Notes: a model not told the origin generated them from the letters alone. A DNA stretch of 64,000 bases from Zoogloeaceae bacterium (GCA_024235635.1 JACKMA010000001.1:558001-622000); one strand, 5' to 3'. Counted from the stretch's first letter, positions 26,818-35,905 are shown. A program made the numbers and translations.

Positions 26818-26958
26818 TCACATGTCCTTCTTCACTTCCTCGGCCGTTTCCTGAACCTTCTCGCCGCCGGCCTCGATGTCCTTGCCGACACCCTCGACGG
26901 TGTTGCAGGCGCCGAGGGCGAAGGCAGCCATCAGCAGAATCATGGTCGTCGCTTTCAT
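26818..26958 (-). CDS. ecnB: entericidin-type small lipoprotein
   Basis: The 46-residue peptide begins MKATTMILLMAAFALGAC with a lipobox LGAC, then NTVEGVGKDIEAGGEKVQ, the signature of entericidin A/B. Such lipoproteins are stress-induced, often RpoS-controlled, and proposed to affect membrane stability; their real function is unsettled. A GGAGGA site precedes the start. No antidote gene is visible beside it. Confidence 0.9.
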   Translation of the reverse strand: MKATTMILLMAAFALGACNTVEGVGKDIEAGGEKVQETAEEVKKDM

Positions 26959-27114
26959 GGGTCGTCCTCCTGTTTCGTGTGAGCTCCGCCCGCACTTTCG
27001 CTTGCGGACTGATACCATCCTAGCGACCCCCCCGGCATGCGAATGTCGGCCGCTGCGGAAGTCGTTGTCGGATCATTCCTGCACACTTCGTGTCATCGCC
27101 CTGGGAGCAATCGG

Positions 27115-28509
27115 ATGAGCGCCAGTCCCCCGACCTCGGGGATCGATGGATACGGCACGTCGGCTAGCAAGGACATCCGCCACGCCGGCTTTCCCCGCGT
27201 CTGGCAACACGTGCTGCTGGCCTGCGGCTGCGCGCTCGCCATCACCCTGCTGGTGACGAGCTACCTGCAGTCGTCCCAGGGTGCCAATGCCCTCGACGAC
27301 GTGCTCCGCCAGTCGGCCCAGGTCGACCACATCGATCAATTGCAGATGCTGCTGGTCGATGCCGAAACCGGCGTTCGCGGCTACCTGCTCTCGGGTGACG
27401 CGATCTATCTCGAACCTTATGAACGGGCGATCGGCGGCCTCGACGACGCCGTCGACAAGCTGCGCGCCGACTTCGCCGACAAGCCGGCCGACCAGGATCG
27501 GCTCGATCAGTTGATCGCGCTGGTCAGGGCCAAGCAGGGCGCAATGGCCACCGCTGTCGCCGAGCGCACGCTGATCGGCGAACGCAACGACGATCTCCTC
27601 GGCAACGTGCTGATGGGCGAAGTCCGCGAACAGATCATCGCGTTGCGCGCGTCACTGCTCGGCGACGTCGCAAACAGCATTGCGTCGTCCCGCCAACGCT
27701 TCGGACTGACCCGCATCGTCGGCATCGCGATGGCGGTCGGATCATTGCTGCTGCTGCTCGTGCTGTTCGGGGTGATGCAGCGCCAGTCGGAATTGCGCGA
27801 ACGCCTGGCATCGGTGCTGGAGACCGAGAACAGTCGCCTCGAGAAGCTGGTGGAGGAGCGAACTGCGGCACTTTCCCGGCTCGCACGCCACCTCACCGTG
27901 GCGCGCGAAGACGAGCAGGCCCGCCTCGCCAGGGAGTTGCACGACGAACTCGGCTCGCTGTTGACTGCAGCCAAGCTCGATGCCAGCTGGATCAAGCGCA
28001 AGCTGCCGGCGGAGCTACAGGAAGCCTGGCGGGATCGTCTGGATCGCCTGCAGCAGACCCTGACCAGCGGCATCGCGCTGAAGCGACGGATCATCGACGA
28101 TCTGCGCCCGCCGCTGCTGAAGGACCTCGGTCTGGTCGAGGCGCTTCGCGCATTGGCCGATGACTTTGCGATGGGCAACGAGATCGAGGTGGTGGCCGAC
28201 CTCCCCGACGCCCTCGGTGAGATCGACGAGGAGCGCTCGCTGACGATTTTCCGGATCGCCCAGGAGACGTTCACGAACATCCGCAAATATGCCCGCGCAA
28301 AACGAATCACGATGGCGCTGGATCACAGCCCGGGGCAGGTGCGGCTGGAAATTGCCGATGACGGCGTCGGATTCGATCCCGACGAAGTGGCGTCGGATCG
28401 ACACGGAATTGCGGGCATGCTGCATCGGGTGCAGACCTACGCCGGAGAATTCGCGATCGAATCGGCGCCCGGACACGGTACCCGCATCGTTGCGGTGATC
28501 CCGGTCTAG
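27115..28509 (+). CDS. CHASE3 sensor histidine kinase (HisKA_3 type)
   Basis: The 464-residue kinase has a first membrane helix near residues 33-50, an extracytoplasmic CHASE3-like four-helix domain (LLVDAETGVRGYLLSGD), a second helix near residues 205-225, a HisKA_3 dimerisation domain with the phospho-His in ARELHDELGS, and a HATPase_c domain (ETFTNIRKYA, DDGVGFDP, GIAGMLHRV). This class phosphorylates NarL/FixJ regulators. The convergent gene at 28937 encodes such a regulator. The sensed signal is unknown. Confidence 0.9.
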   Translation: MSASPPTSGIDGYGTSASKDIRHAGFPRVWQHVLLACGCALAITLLVTSYLQSSQGANALDDVLRQSAQVDHIDQLQMLLVDAETGVRGYLLSGDAIYLEPYERAIGGLDDAVDKLRADFADKPADQDRLDQLIALVRAKQGAMATAVAERTLIGERNDDLLGNVLMGEVREQIIALRASLLGDVANSIASSRQRFGLTRIVGIAMAVGSLLLLLVLFGVMQRQSELRERLASVLETENSRLEKLVEERTAALSRLARHLTVAREDEQARLARELHDELGSLLTAAKLDASWIKRKLPAELQEAWRDRLDRLQQTLTSGIALKRRIIDDLRPPLLKDLGLVEALRALADDFAMGNEIEVVADLPDALGEIDEERSLTIFRIAQETFTNIRKYARAKRITMALDHSPGQVRLEIADDGVGFDPDEVASDRHGIAGMLHRVQTYAGEFAIESAPGHGTRIVAVIPV

Positions 28510-28519
28510 GACACGCCGC

Positions 28520-28936
28520 TCAGCGTTGCTGGTTTCCCCGACGGGCAGCGCTCTCGACGAAGTCGAGCAACTCGTCCATGCCCTTGGCCTTGTCGAAGAA
28601 GGCCGCGGCGCCGAGCGCCTCGCAGCGCTGACGCACGGCACGATGGGCGTGGGTCGAGAACACCACGGCCCGCGTGCAGCCGAACCGATCGGGGTCCTGC
28701 TTCAAGCGCTGCAAGACGCCGAAGCCCGAGCCCTGGGTGAGTTCCAGATCGACGATCGCAAGATCGAAGTCGCCGACCTCCATCTGTTCCAGCGCTGCGC
28801 ACTCGCCGTCTGCCTCGCCGTAGAGCGCGACACCGTCGATCTCGTCGAGCATTTCACCGAGCATCCCACGTAACAGGGGGGAATCCTCGACCAACAGGAT
28901 GCGAAGTGGGTCGATTGCCAAAGTCACGAGCCTCAA
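28520..28936 (-). CDS. stand-alone response-regulator receiver domain
   Basis: The 138-residue protein is a single REC domain: acidic pair in LLVEDS, phosphoacceptor Asp in LAIVDLELTQG, Ser/Thr near VVFSTH and Lys in FDKAKG. There is no output domain, as in CheY or Spo0F-like relay proteins. It starts at a TTG that directly follows the stop of the upstream regulator, or at a GTG three codons later. Together with the NarL-type regulator and the convergent CHASE3 kinase it probably forms one signalling set. Confidence 0.88.
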   Translation of the reverse strand: MRLVTLAIDPLRILLVEDSPLLRGMLGEMLDEIDGVALYGEADGECAALEQMEVGDFDLAIVDLELTQGSGFGVLQRLKQDPDRFGCTRAVVFSTHAHRAVRQRCEALGAAAFFDKAKGMDELLDFVESAARRGNQQR

Positions 28937-29572
28937 TCACTCCATGATCAGTCCGTTGCGCAAGGCGTAGGCAGCCAGTTCGGCGTTGCTCGACACCTTG
29001 AGCTTTTCCAGCAGGCGGCTACGGTAGGTACTGACGGTCTTGACGCTGAGGTTGAGAACCTCGGCGATCGCCGAAACCGACTCGCCCTGGGCGAGCCGAA
29101 GGAAGACCTGCATTTCCCGTTCGGACAGGTTTTCGTGCGGCGCGCGCTCGCCGCCGCCGAGCATTTCCTCGGCGAGCAGTTCTGCGGTCTTCGCCGAAAC
29201 GTAGCGCCTGCCCTGGTGCACCGTGCGGATCGCCGAGAACAATTGCTCCCGTTCGCAGTCCTTGCACAGATAGCCGTCGGCCCCGTTGCGGATCATCGAC
29301 AGCGCGTAGCGCTCCTCGGGGAAACTGCTGAGCACCAGGACCCGTGTCGATGGGTGACGCTGCCGAACCGAGCGCATCACGTCGATGCCGCTCTTTCCGG
29401 GAAGCGACAGATCCAGCAGCAGCACGTCGCAGGCGCTTTCGCGCATGCATTCGAGCGCCTGTTCGCCGGACGACGCCTCGAAGGCGATCTCGAAACCCAT
29501 CTCCTCGCCCAGCAACTCACGGAAGCCGGCGCGCACGATCTGATGGTCATCGACAATGGCAACTCGCAGCAT
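28937..29572 (-). CDS. NarL/FixJ-family response regulator
   Basis: The 211-residue protein has an N-terminal REC domain (VAIVDDHQIVRAGF, Asp in VLLLDLSLPG, Lys in LVLSSFPEE region) and a C-terminal LuxR-type helix-turn-helix (NLSEREMQVFLRLAQGESV, then LSVKTVSTYRSRLLEKL). It resembles GacA/UvrY but lacks the uvrC neighbour. The ATG at 29572 follows GGAG at six bases; a TTG at 29584 is less likely. A 15-base palindrome lies just upstream and might serve autoregulation. Confidence 0.9.
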   Translation of the reverse strand: MLRVAIVDDHQIVRAGFRELLGEEMGFEIAFEASSGEQALECMRESACDVLLLDLSLPGKSGIDVMRSVRQRHPSTRVLVLSSFPEERYALSMIRNGADGYLCKDCEREQLFSAIRTVHQGRRYVSAKTAELLAEEMLGGGERAPHENLSEREMQVFLRLAQGESVSAIAEVLNLSVKTVSTYRSRLLEKLKVSSNAELAAYALRNGLIME

Positions 29573-29582
29573 CGACGTCTCC

Positions 29583-29597
29583 AAACAACGGTTGTTT
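29583..29597. promoter_or_regulatory. 15-bp palindrome AAACAACGGTTGTTT upstream of the regulator
   Basis: Perfect seven-base arms (AAACAAC/GTTGTTT) surround a single central base, 11 bases ahead of the regulator start. The position in the leader suggests an operator or an mRNA structure. No known consensus is claimed. Confidence 0.4.
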
Positions 29598-29698
29598 CAT
29601 TCTAACCCCGCCGCCGCAGGCAGGCGGAGCCCCCTCGAATCGGGCCCGCCGTCGTCGGGCGGGCCCACTGGTGGGCACCGGTCTCGGTGTCTGCCGCG

Positions 29699-29866
29699 TC
29701 AGCGTTTCCCTCGGGTCAGATTCACGACGAAGCTGACGAGTGCCATCAGCAGGAATACCACGAACAGAATCTTGGCGATTCCCGCCGCACCTGCAGCGAT
29801 TCCGCTGAAGCCGAAGACGGCGGCAATTAGGGCGATGACGAAAAATACGATGGCATAGTGAAGCAT
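29699..29866 (-). CDS. DUF1328 (YtjA-like) small membrane protein
   Basis: A 55-residue protein reads MLHYAIVFFVIALIAAVFGF and continues with a glycine/alanine turn (SGIAAGAAGIAKIL) into a second hydrophobic helix, ending NLTRGKR. This is the typical DUF1328 pattern of two short membrane helices. Family members are stress-linked in several species but have no known mechanism. AGGAG lies eight bases before the ATG. It sits between the signalling genes and csbD. Confidence 0.92.
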   Translation of the reverse strand: MLHYAIVFFVIALIAAVFGFSGIAAGAAGIAKILFVVFLLMALVSFVVNLTRGKR

Positions 29867-29920
29867 GGCGGTTCTCCTATGGCGCGACCGGCTCCTCGAC
29901 GGACCGCCGCGCGATGTCGG

Positions 29921-30124
29921 TTAGTGGCGACCCATCTGCTCCCAGTCCTTCAACTGCGACTCGGCTTCGTCCCGGGTGATGCCGTAGCGCTCCTGGATCT
30001 TGCCGGCCAGGCGCTCACGATTGCCCTCGATGATGTCGAGATCGTCGTCGGTGAGCTTGCCCCACTTCACCTTGACGGCGCCCTTCAATTGTTTCCAGTT
30101 TCCTTCGATGATGTCGCGATTCAT
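29921..30124 (-). CDS. CsbD family stress protein
   Basis: The 67-residue protein begins MNRDIIEGNWKQLKGAVKVK and has the CsbD pattern of charged helices (GKLTDDDLDIIEGNRERLAG). CsbD-like proteins, including E. coli YjbJ, are abundant in stationary phase under general-stress sigma control, with no known activity. AGGAG precedes the start. The 54-base gap to the DUF1328 gene suggests one transcript. Confidence 0.93.
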   Translation of the reverse strand: MNRDIIEGNWKQLKGAVKVKWGKLTDDDLDIIEGNRERLAGKIQERYGITRDEAESQLKDWEQMGRH

Positions 30125-30697
30125 GGCTGTTCTCCTTGGTTGAGGGATTCACGTTTTCCGGACCGCGCCGATGACGTGGCCTTACGGTGATTTCACTTTA
30201 TCCAAGGGGCAGGTCGGTAGATCATCGGCACGCTCCGAAAGCCCTGTCGGAGTGGGCCTACAGAGGTCGAATCCGGGAAACAGCCCTGACGTGCTCTGTG
30301 CGCTGAGCGCTTGTGGCGACGATGCGATGGCGTCAGGCAACGCTGTCCAGACGATCGATCGGCGAGCGCCGGCGTATCCCACGCATCATGGATCTGACGG
30401 ACCGGCCTGCCGGGCGCGACCGAGACCGGATCGTCGATTCGGGCCGCCACGGGTGCGCATCGCCGTCCTGCGGCCGCGAACGCACCTGCTGAAGGCCCCA
30501 TGCCCCTCGGCCGGCAGCGGGTGCAACCTGCGACGACTGCCACCCGCATGCTGTCGGCGATCGGCATCGATCGAGAGGAAAGCGATGGCGGGGTGGCGAG
30601 TGACGCGCGGCGACACCAGCGGTGACGAGCAGATTTCCTGAAACGACATGCCATCCGAGAAGCCGGCGAAAAGATTGCCGAGCCCGAAAGCGCTCGC
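30125..30697. other. 573-bp stretch without a supported gene
   Basis: Several overlapping reading frames of up to 178 codons exist on both strands, but none shows family similarity, a plausible start or a consistent codon pattern. The part next to csbD probably holds its promoter. Nothing else could be identified. Confidence 0.5.
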
Positions 30698-32614
30698 TCA
30701 GGCCGGTCCCAGGTGGGTCTTGCCACCACGTACCAGGCAGCAACGGTCGCGACCCGCGTGCTTGGCCGCGTACAGTGCCTTGTCGGCGTCGCGCACCAGG
30801 CTGTCGGCGTCGTGGGTCAGCGGCTCGCGCGCTGCAATGCCGATGCTGACGGTCACCGGCACGGCCTGGTCACCGACCGCGATCGGTTGGCGCCGAACGG
30901 CCTGACGCAATCGCTCCGCGGTCCTGGCCGCCGCCGGCAACGGCGTGTTCGGGCAGATCACGAGGAATTCCTCACCGCCGACGCGACACACCCAGTCGTC
31001 CTTGCGCGCCTCGGCGCGCAAGGTCGCCGCCACCGCAACCAGCGCGGTATCTCCGCCCGCATGGCCGTGCGCGTCGTTGATCCCCTTGAAGCGGTCCACG
31101 TCCACCATCATCAGTGACACCGGCTGATCGCCTCGCCGACTTGCACTCCAGGCCTGCTCGAGGAGCGTCATGCCGGCACGGCGATTGGGGAGGCCGGTCA
31201 ACGCGTCGGTCAATGCCGCCTGCTCGAGCTTGCGGTTGCTGACCGCCAGTTCGGAGGCGATGCGCTTGAGCTGGGCCCGGTCGCGCTGCCATTCGTCGTG
31301 AAGCTTGACATAGCGCCAGGCCGCCCGCAGCCGGGCGCGAAGCTCGACCTCGGCAACCGGCTTGATCAGATAGTCGTCGACGCCCTCGGTGAAGGCTTGC
31401 TCGACCTGGGCCTGCGATGCCGCGGCGGTCAGCATCACGACGTAGATCACCTGACCCCAATCGGTCGCGCGTAAGGCACGGGTCAGTTCCAGCCCGTCCA
31501 TCCCGGGCATGAACCAGTCGGTGATCACCACCTGCGGTCGGCTGTCGACCGCCAGCGCCAGCGCCGATCGACCATCTGCCGCGAGCTGGACCTCGTGCCC
31601 GCACGATTCGACCAGCATCTTGCGGATCAGCGTGCGGCTCGATTCCTCGTCGTCGACCAGCAGGATCTTCAGGGTCGGGTCTTCGCCGCTGCTTGCCGCA
31701 TGGGGCGGCGGTGCGCTGGCGATCTCGGCGAACGACGGCAGCTGGTGAGTCGGGACGTTGAGCAGATCGCCCCATTCGTGCCACTGCTCGATCAGCGGAT
31801 CGAGCAGTTCGCCGAGTTCGTCCTCGTCGAGGCCGACCCGCCCGGCGACGCGCATCAGGTCGGGCAGCAGCGCGTGCCTGGCTGCCTCGTCGACCTGTCC
31901 GAGGTCGGCGATGCAGACCGACAGCCGCAGCGATTCGTAGATTTGATGACCACGCGAACCGGCCTGGAAATGGCCTGACTCGGTCTCCTCGTGGTGCTCC
32001 ACCGGATCGATCAGAGCGGCCGGGAATCCCCAGTCCGCCAGCATTGCCGCCGCCAGTTGGTTGTGGTCGATCTGCAGGCGCTGGCGTTCGGCTGCGGCGA
32101 GCATCAGCCCGTCTCGGCGATCGCTGGCCGCGAGGATCTCGCCATAGGCGTCCGGGTAGGCAGTCGCCAGCGCCAGCCTCCCGATCCCGGAGAACAGGCC
32201 GCAAGCGAACAGATCGTCGGGCGGCCCCATGCCGTTCGAGCGGGCAAGGCTCTGCATCGCCAGCCCCGCCAGCAGCGAATGCGACCAGAAGCCCTGGTAG
32301 TCGAAGTTGCCGCAGGCGCCCTCGCCGTACTGATCCACCAGCGAAAAACCGAGCGTGAGCTGCTTGACTGGCGCCAGTCCAAGACGCCGAACGGCCTCGA
32401 GCACCGACACCACCGGGCGCCCGCCCAACGACGCCGCGTTGGCCTGCCGGATCAGCTTGCCGGACAGGGCCGGGTCGGTCATCACCACCCGGGCGACGTC
32501 TTCGAGCGTCGCGGTCTCGCTCTGGCATAGCTCCATCACGGCCAGTGCAACGCCCTTGGGGCTGGGCAGCACGCCGCTCAGGCGGAGTTCGTCGAGGACC
32601 GGAAGCGAAGACAC
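30698..32614 (-). CDS. HDOD-REC-GGDEF diguanylate cyclase
   Basis: The 638-residue protein joins an N-terminal HDOD domain (about residues 15-215; LSGVLPSPKG, LSGKLIRQAN), a receiver domain (about 320-440; LLVDDEESSR, Asp in VITDWFMPGMDG, Lys in LIKPVAE) and a C-terminal GGDEF domain (about 465-635). The cyclase site reads GGEEF and an intact inhibitory RXXD site (RKDD) lies five residues before it, so c-di-GMP synthesis with product feedback is predicted. The GTG at 32614 has GGAG eight bases before it; a TTG at 32680 is less likely. No kinase gene adjoins it. Confidence 0.9.
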   Translation of the reverse strand: MSSLPVLDELRLSGVLPSPKGVALAVMELCQSETATLEDVARVVMTDPALSGKLIRQANAASLGGRPVVSVLEAVRRLGLAPVKQLTLGFSLVDQYGEGACGNFDYQGFWSHSLLAGLAMQSLARSNGMGPPDDLFACGLFSGIGRLALATAYPDAYGEILAASDRRDGLMLAAAERQRLQIDHNQLAAAMLADWGFPAALIDPVEHHEETESGHFQAGSRGHQIYESLRLSVCIADLGQVDEAARHALLPDLMRVAGRVGLDEDELGELLDPLIEQWHEWGDLLNVPTHQLPSFAEIASAPPPHAASSGEDPTLKILLVDDEESSRTLIRKMLVESCGHEVQLAADGRSALALAVDSRPQVVITDWFMPGMDGLELTRALRATDWGQVIYVVMLTAAASQAQVEQAFTEGVDDYLIKPVAEVELRARLRAAWRYVKLHDEWQRDRAQLKRIASELAVSNRKLEQAALTDALTGLPNRRAGMTLLEQAWSASRRGDQPVSLMMVDVDRFKGINDAHGHAGGDTALVAVAATLRAEARKDDWVCRVGGEEFLVICPNTPLPAAARTAERLRQAVRRQPIAVGDQAVPVTVSIGIAAREPLTHDADSLVRDADKALYAAKHAGRDRCCLVRGGKTHLGPA

Positions 32615-32807
32615 GTGCGATTCTCCGGACGCGCTAGCGTCCTGCCTGCGCGCCAACTCCGGAAAATATGCCGCGCGCAACGATTTTTGACGATGCCAGT
32701 ATGCTTAAGATGAACGCGTGACTCAAGCGCCCGCGCGGCTTTCGGGCAGATTCATCGGGATCGCGGAAACCTCCGCCGACGGGCCGAGGAACGACGTCGG
32801 GATGTCG

Positions 32808-33275
32808 TCAGCCGACGACGTAGGCACCGGTGCCGACCGCGATCAGGCTTTCCTCGTCGTTGTGAAGTTCGATCCGGGTGACCGCGACCTTGTTGCCGGT
32901 ACGCAGAACGTAACCAGTCGCCTCGAACCAGTCGCCGAATCCCGGACGAAGATAGTCGATACGCAGATCGATCGTGCCGAGCTGGCCGAATCGCTCGAGC
33001 TTCGTTTCCAGCGGCTCGTCGGCCAGCCGCTTCTGTACCCCGAGAAACGCCGCCAGCCCGCCGGTGACGTCGATCGCCGCCGAGATGACGCCGCCGTGCA
33101 GGTTGCCCCGAACGAAGTTTCCGACCAGCTCCGGCCGCATCTCGAATCGTACCCGGGGGTGATCGTAGTCGAGCGAATCGATTCGCAGACCGAGCACCCG
33201 GTTGAACGGGATCTTCTCGTTGAACAACTGACGGATCAGCTCCAGCAACTGCCGATCCTGGGCCTGGTTGGTCAT
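32808..33275 (-). CDS. hotdog-fold thioesterase (YigI/PaaI-like)
   Basis: This 155-residue protein has the hotdog core with GNFVRGNLHGGVISAAIDVT, the helix motif of PaaI/YigI-type acyl-CoA thioesterases, and GTIDLRIDYLRP. The start MTNQAQD is preferred; upstream residues are unlike the family. In E. coli YigI acts on medium- and long-chain acyl-CoA. The exact substrate here is not predictable. It lies downstream of an MFS transporter, with a 120-base gap. Confidence 0.88.
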   Translation of the reverse strand: MTNQAQDRQLLELIRQLFNEKIPFNRVLGLRIDSLDYDHPRVRFEMRPELVGNFVRGNLHGGVISAAIDVTGGLAAFLGVQKRLADEPLETKLERFGQLGTIDLRIDYLRPGFGDWFEATGYVLRTGNKVAVTRIELHNDEESLIAVGTGAYVVG

Positions 33276-33395
33276 GTCGCGAACTCCGTCGTCGATTGTC
33301 GCGGCCGGCGTCGTTCGCACAGCCGCGGGAATGCCTGCCAGCATGCCGCAAAAGCGCAGACCGGGGAAACGCCGGACCGTCGCCCCGCCCAAATC

Positions 33396-34637
33396 TCAGC
33401 CATCCGGCAAGCGGTCCAGCCGCCACAATTCGGGATACCAGCGCGCCCACAGCACCACCACCAGCAGAGAGCCGACACCGCCGAGGACGATGGCCGGCAC
33501 CAGGCCGAGCCAGGCTGCGGTGAGGCCCGATTCGAACTCTCCAAGCTGGTTCGAAGCGCCGATGAAAAGGCCGTTGACCGCGCCGACCCGGCCACGCATC
33601 GCATCTGGCGTGGCGAGCTGGATGTAGGCCCCGCGGAACACCATGCTGACCATGTCGGCCGCACCCAGTAGCGCCAGTGCGGCGATCGACAGCCACAGCG
33701 ACGACGACAGACCGAAGGCGATCGTGGCGACACCGAAGATCGCCACCGAGCCGAACATCAGCCGCCCGACGCGGCGCTGCAATGCATGGTGCGCGAGCCA
33801 CAGCGACATCACCAGCGCACCCACCGCCGGGGAAGCCCGCAGCAGCCCGAGGCCCCAGGCATCGGTATGCAGGACCTCGCTGGCGACGATCGGCATCAAT
33901 GCCGTCGCGCCGCCCAGCAGGACTGCCATCATGTCCAGCGAGATGGCGCCGAGCACCGCACGCTCGCGTCGAATGAAGGCAATGCCGTCGACGAAGTTGC
34001 GCCATGCGCTGCGGCCGGCGGGCATGCGGATCTGTTCCGTCAGCGGACGGGCACCGAGCACCGACAACACGGCCAGGGTCATCAGCGCGCTGGCGAGTCC
34101 ATACACCACGGCGGGCCCCAGCACATAGAGAAAGCCGGCCAGCACCGGCGCCGCGATCGTCGACATCTGAAATGCCGAGGCTGCCATCGCCACCGCCCGT
34201 GGCAACATCGCCGGCGGTACCAGCGCCGGCAACAGGGCCTGAGAGGTCGGCATCTCGAAGCTGCGGCCAATGCCGTTGACCACCAGCAACGCATAGATCA
34301 GTTCCGGCGACAGGCTGCCCTGTTCGTCGGCCCAGACCAGCAGCAGCAGGCTCGCGAGTTGCAGCGCCTGCGCCATCGCCACCAGCCGGCGCCGCTCGAA
34401 GCGATCGGCCCAGTTTCCGGCCATCGGCATCAGCAGCAGCTTCGGCAGGAACTGGGCAAGCCCGACCAGGCCGAGCGCAACCGCGCTGCCGGTGATTTCC
34501 CAGACCTGCCAGGCCACCGCCACGCCGAGCATCTGGTAGCCACCGGCGCTGCAGACGCGCGCGACCCAAAAACGCACGAAGCCCGGTTGACGAAACAGGC
34601 CGGGCTGGCCGATTGCGGTGCCCGCCCCATCCGGCAT
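33396..34637 (-). CDS. MFS transporter (MFS_3/EntS-like)
   Basis: The 413-residue protein has about 12 hydrophobic helices and the MFS loop motif GNWADRFERRRLV between helices 2 and 3. It resembles the MFS_3 exporters such as EntS. No siderophore genes are adjacent, so the substrate is unknown. The ATG at 34637 is used, since the upstream TTG at 34646 lies inside the VOC gene. The two genes are tightly linked. Confidence 0.88.
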   Translation of the reverse strand: MPDGAGTAIGQPGLFRQPGFVRFWVARVCSAGGYQMLGVAVAWQVWEITGSAVALGLVGLAQFLPKLLLMPMAGNWADRFERRRLVAMAQALQLASLLLLVWADEQGSLSPELIYALLVVNGIGRSFEMPTSQALLPALVPPAMLPRAVAMAASAFQMSTIAAPVLAGFLYVLGPAVVYGLASALMTLAVLSVLGARPLTEQIRMPAGRSAWRNFVDGIAFIRRERAVLGAISLDMMAVLLGGATALMPIVASEVLHTDAWGLGLLRASPAVGALVMSLWLAHHALQRRVGRLMFGSVAIFGVATIAFGLSSSLWLSIAALALLGAADMVSMVFRGAYIQLATPDAMRGRVGAVNGLFIGASNQLGEFESGLTAAWLGLVPAIVLGGVGSLLVVVLWARWYPELWRLDRLPDG

Positions 34638-34638
34638 C

Positions 34639-35022
34639 TCAGGCAATCCGGTTGGCGACTTCGATCAGGTTGCCGTCGGGATCACGAAAATACACCGAGC
34701 GGATCGGCGAGCACGCCCCGGTCCGCTCCACCGGCCCCGCCTCGACCGCGACACCGTGCATCGCCAGGTGCTCGAGGACTTGTTCGAGCGGCTGCCGGGC
34801 GATGAAGCAGAGGTCGGCCGAACCCGGCGTCGGCCTTGCCGCCTTCGGTTCGAATTCGCGCCCGGCCGGATGCAGGTTGATCTTTTGCCCGCCGAAGGCC
34901 AGCGCCTGGCGACCGCCACCGAAGGTGACCGCCTCGAAGCCGAGCACGCAGCAGTAGAACGCCACGCTCGCATCGACGTCGGCTACGGTCAGCACCAGAT
35001 GGTCCAGCCCCTCGATCTCCAT
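34639..35022 (-). CDS. VOC (glyoxalase-type) family protein
   Basis: The 127-residue protein shows one VOC unit pair: DHLVLTVADVDASVAFY with the first metal His, INLHPAG with a second His, and YFRDPDGNLIEVANR with the terminal Glu. This is the metal triad of glyoxalase I, fosfomycin-resistance and dioxygenase relatives. The short length fits the small VOC proteins seen beside many transporters. Substrate unknown; a thiol transferase or lyase role is possible. Confidence 0.87.
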   Translation of the reverse strand: MEIEGLDHLVLTVADVDASVAFYCCVLGFEAVTFGGGRQALAFGGQKINLHPAGREFEPKAARPTPGSADLCFIARQPLEQVLEHLAMHGVAVEAGPVERTGACSPIRSVYFRDPDGNLIEVANRIA

Positions 35023-35044
35023 CGTCTTCCCTCTGTGTCCGTGG

Positions 35045-35905
35045 TCACGCCGCCAGGCGGGCACTCGCGGCCATCGTCTTGTGCCCGTGTTCGTCCCGAA
35101 CCCAGAGGCGGACATTGCTGTTGCGCTCGAACGACCCGCAGAGCTGAAATGGTCTGCCGTCGAAGACCGGCCCCAGCGCACGGAACTCGAAACCTGCAAG
35201 CGTTGCCGAAGGCCGCTCGCGCAGCAGCAGATCGATCAGCAGGGTGGCCATCAGCGGGCCGTGCACGACCAGTCCCGGATAGCCCTCGACCTCGGTGGCA
35301 TAGCGACGGTCATAGTGAATGCGATGGCCATTGAAGGTCAGCGCCGAATAGCGGAACAACAATACTTCGTCGGCGACGATTTCGCGGTTGAATGCCCCCA
35401 GTTGGACGAAATCGGTCGCTGGCGCCTGCACGCTTCCGCCCGTCGCGGCGAGATAGACGATGTCGTGCTCTTCCCACAGGCAGGCGTCACCGTCGGACGC
35501 AATGTCGTGTCGGACGGTGACGAACACCAGATCGCCGCTTCGCCCGCGGTGCGCCTCGACGCGCGTCACGGTGGACGTGCGCACGGCACGCGCGCCGATC
35601 GTCAGCGGCGACTCGAATCCGAAGCGCCCGCCGGCCCACATCCGCTTGGACAGCGGCACGGGCGGCAGGAATCCACCTTTGTGCGGGTGGCCGTCCGCAG
35701 CCAGCGACGACTGCGCTGCCAGGGGCAGGAAGTAGAGCCAGTGCCACAACGGCGGCAGCGACTCGCCGATTTCGCCGTCACCGGCGTACGGAGCCTCGAG
35801 GGTCGCCTTCAGCGCCCTTGTCGGAAACGCCGCGAGCAGTTCCTCGCGCTGCTCGCACCGCCCGATCCAGCCTCGCAGGCGATCCAGATCGCCGGGCTGC
35901 TCCAT
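35045..35905 (-). CDS. MaoC-like acyl-CoA dehydratase (HTD2/mesaconyl-C4-CoA hydratase group)
   Basis: The 286-residue protein is a double-hotdog hydratase. The C-terminal half carries the hydratase 2 motif RYSALTFNGHRIHYDRRYA, then EGYPGLVVHGPLMA; the N-terminal half includes GGFLPPVPLSKRMWAGG. It resembles mesaconyl-C4-CoA and itaconyl-CoA hydratases and mitochondrial HTD2. No matching pathway genes are adjacent, so a beta-hydroxyacyl-thioester dehydratase role is the cautious call. The ATG at 35905 follows GGGGAG at six bases; the much longer open frame continues antisense into the next gene and is spurious. Confidence 0.87.
   Translation of the reverse strand: MEQPGDLDRLRGWIGRCEQREELLAAFPTRALKATLEAPYAGDGEIGESLPPLWHWLYFLPLAAQSSLAADGHPHKGGFLPPVPLSKRMWAGGRFGFESPLTIGARAVRTSTVTRVEAHRGRSGDLVFVTVRHDIASDGDACLWEEHDIVYLAATGGSVQAPATDFVQLGAFNREIVADEVLLFRYSALTFNGHRIHYDRRYATEVEGYPGLVVHGPLMATLLIDLLLRERPSATLAGFEFRALGPVFDGRPFQLCGSFERNSNVRLWVRDEHGHKTMAASARLAA

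Noticed and set aside
30238..30264. REP-like GAAAGCCCTGTCGGAGTGGG element
   Set aside because: Only one weak copy was seen and no second copy or inverted partner in the window.
30193..30729. 178-codon minus-strand frame upstream of csbD
   Set aside because: It overlaps the end of the HDOD-REC-GGDEF gene and shows no protein-like pattern.
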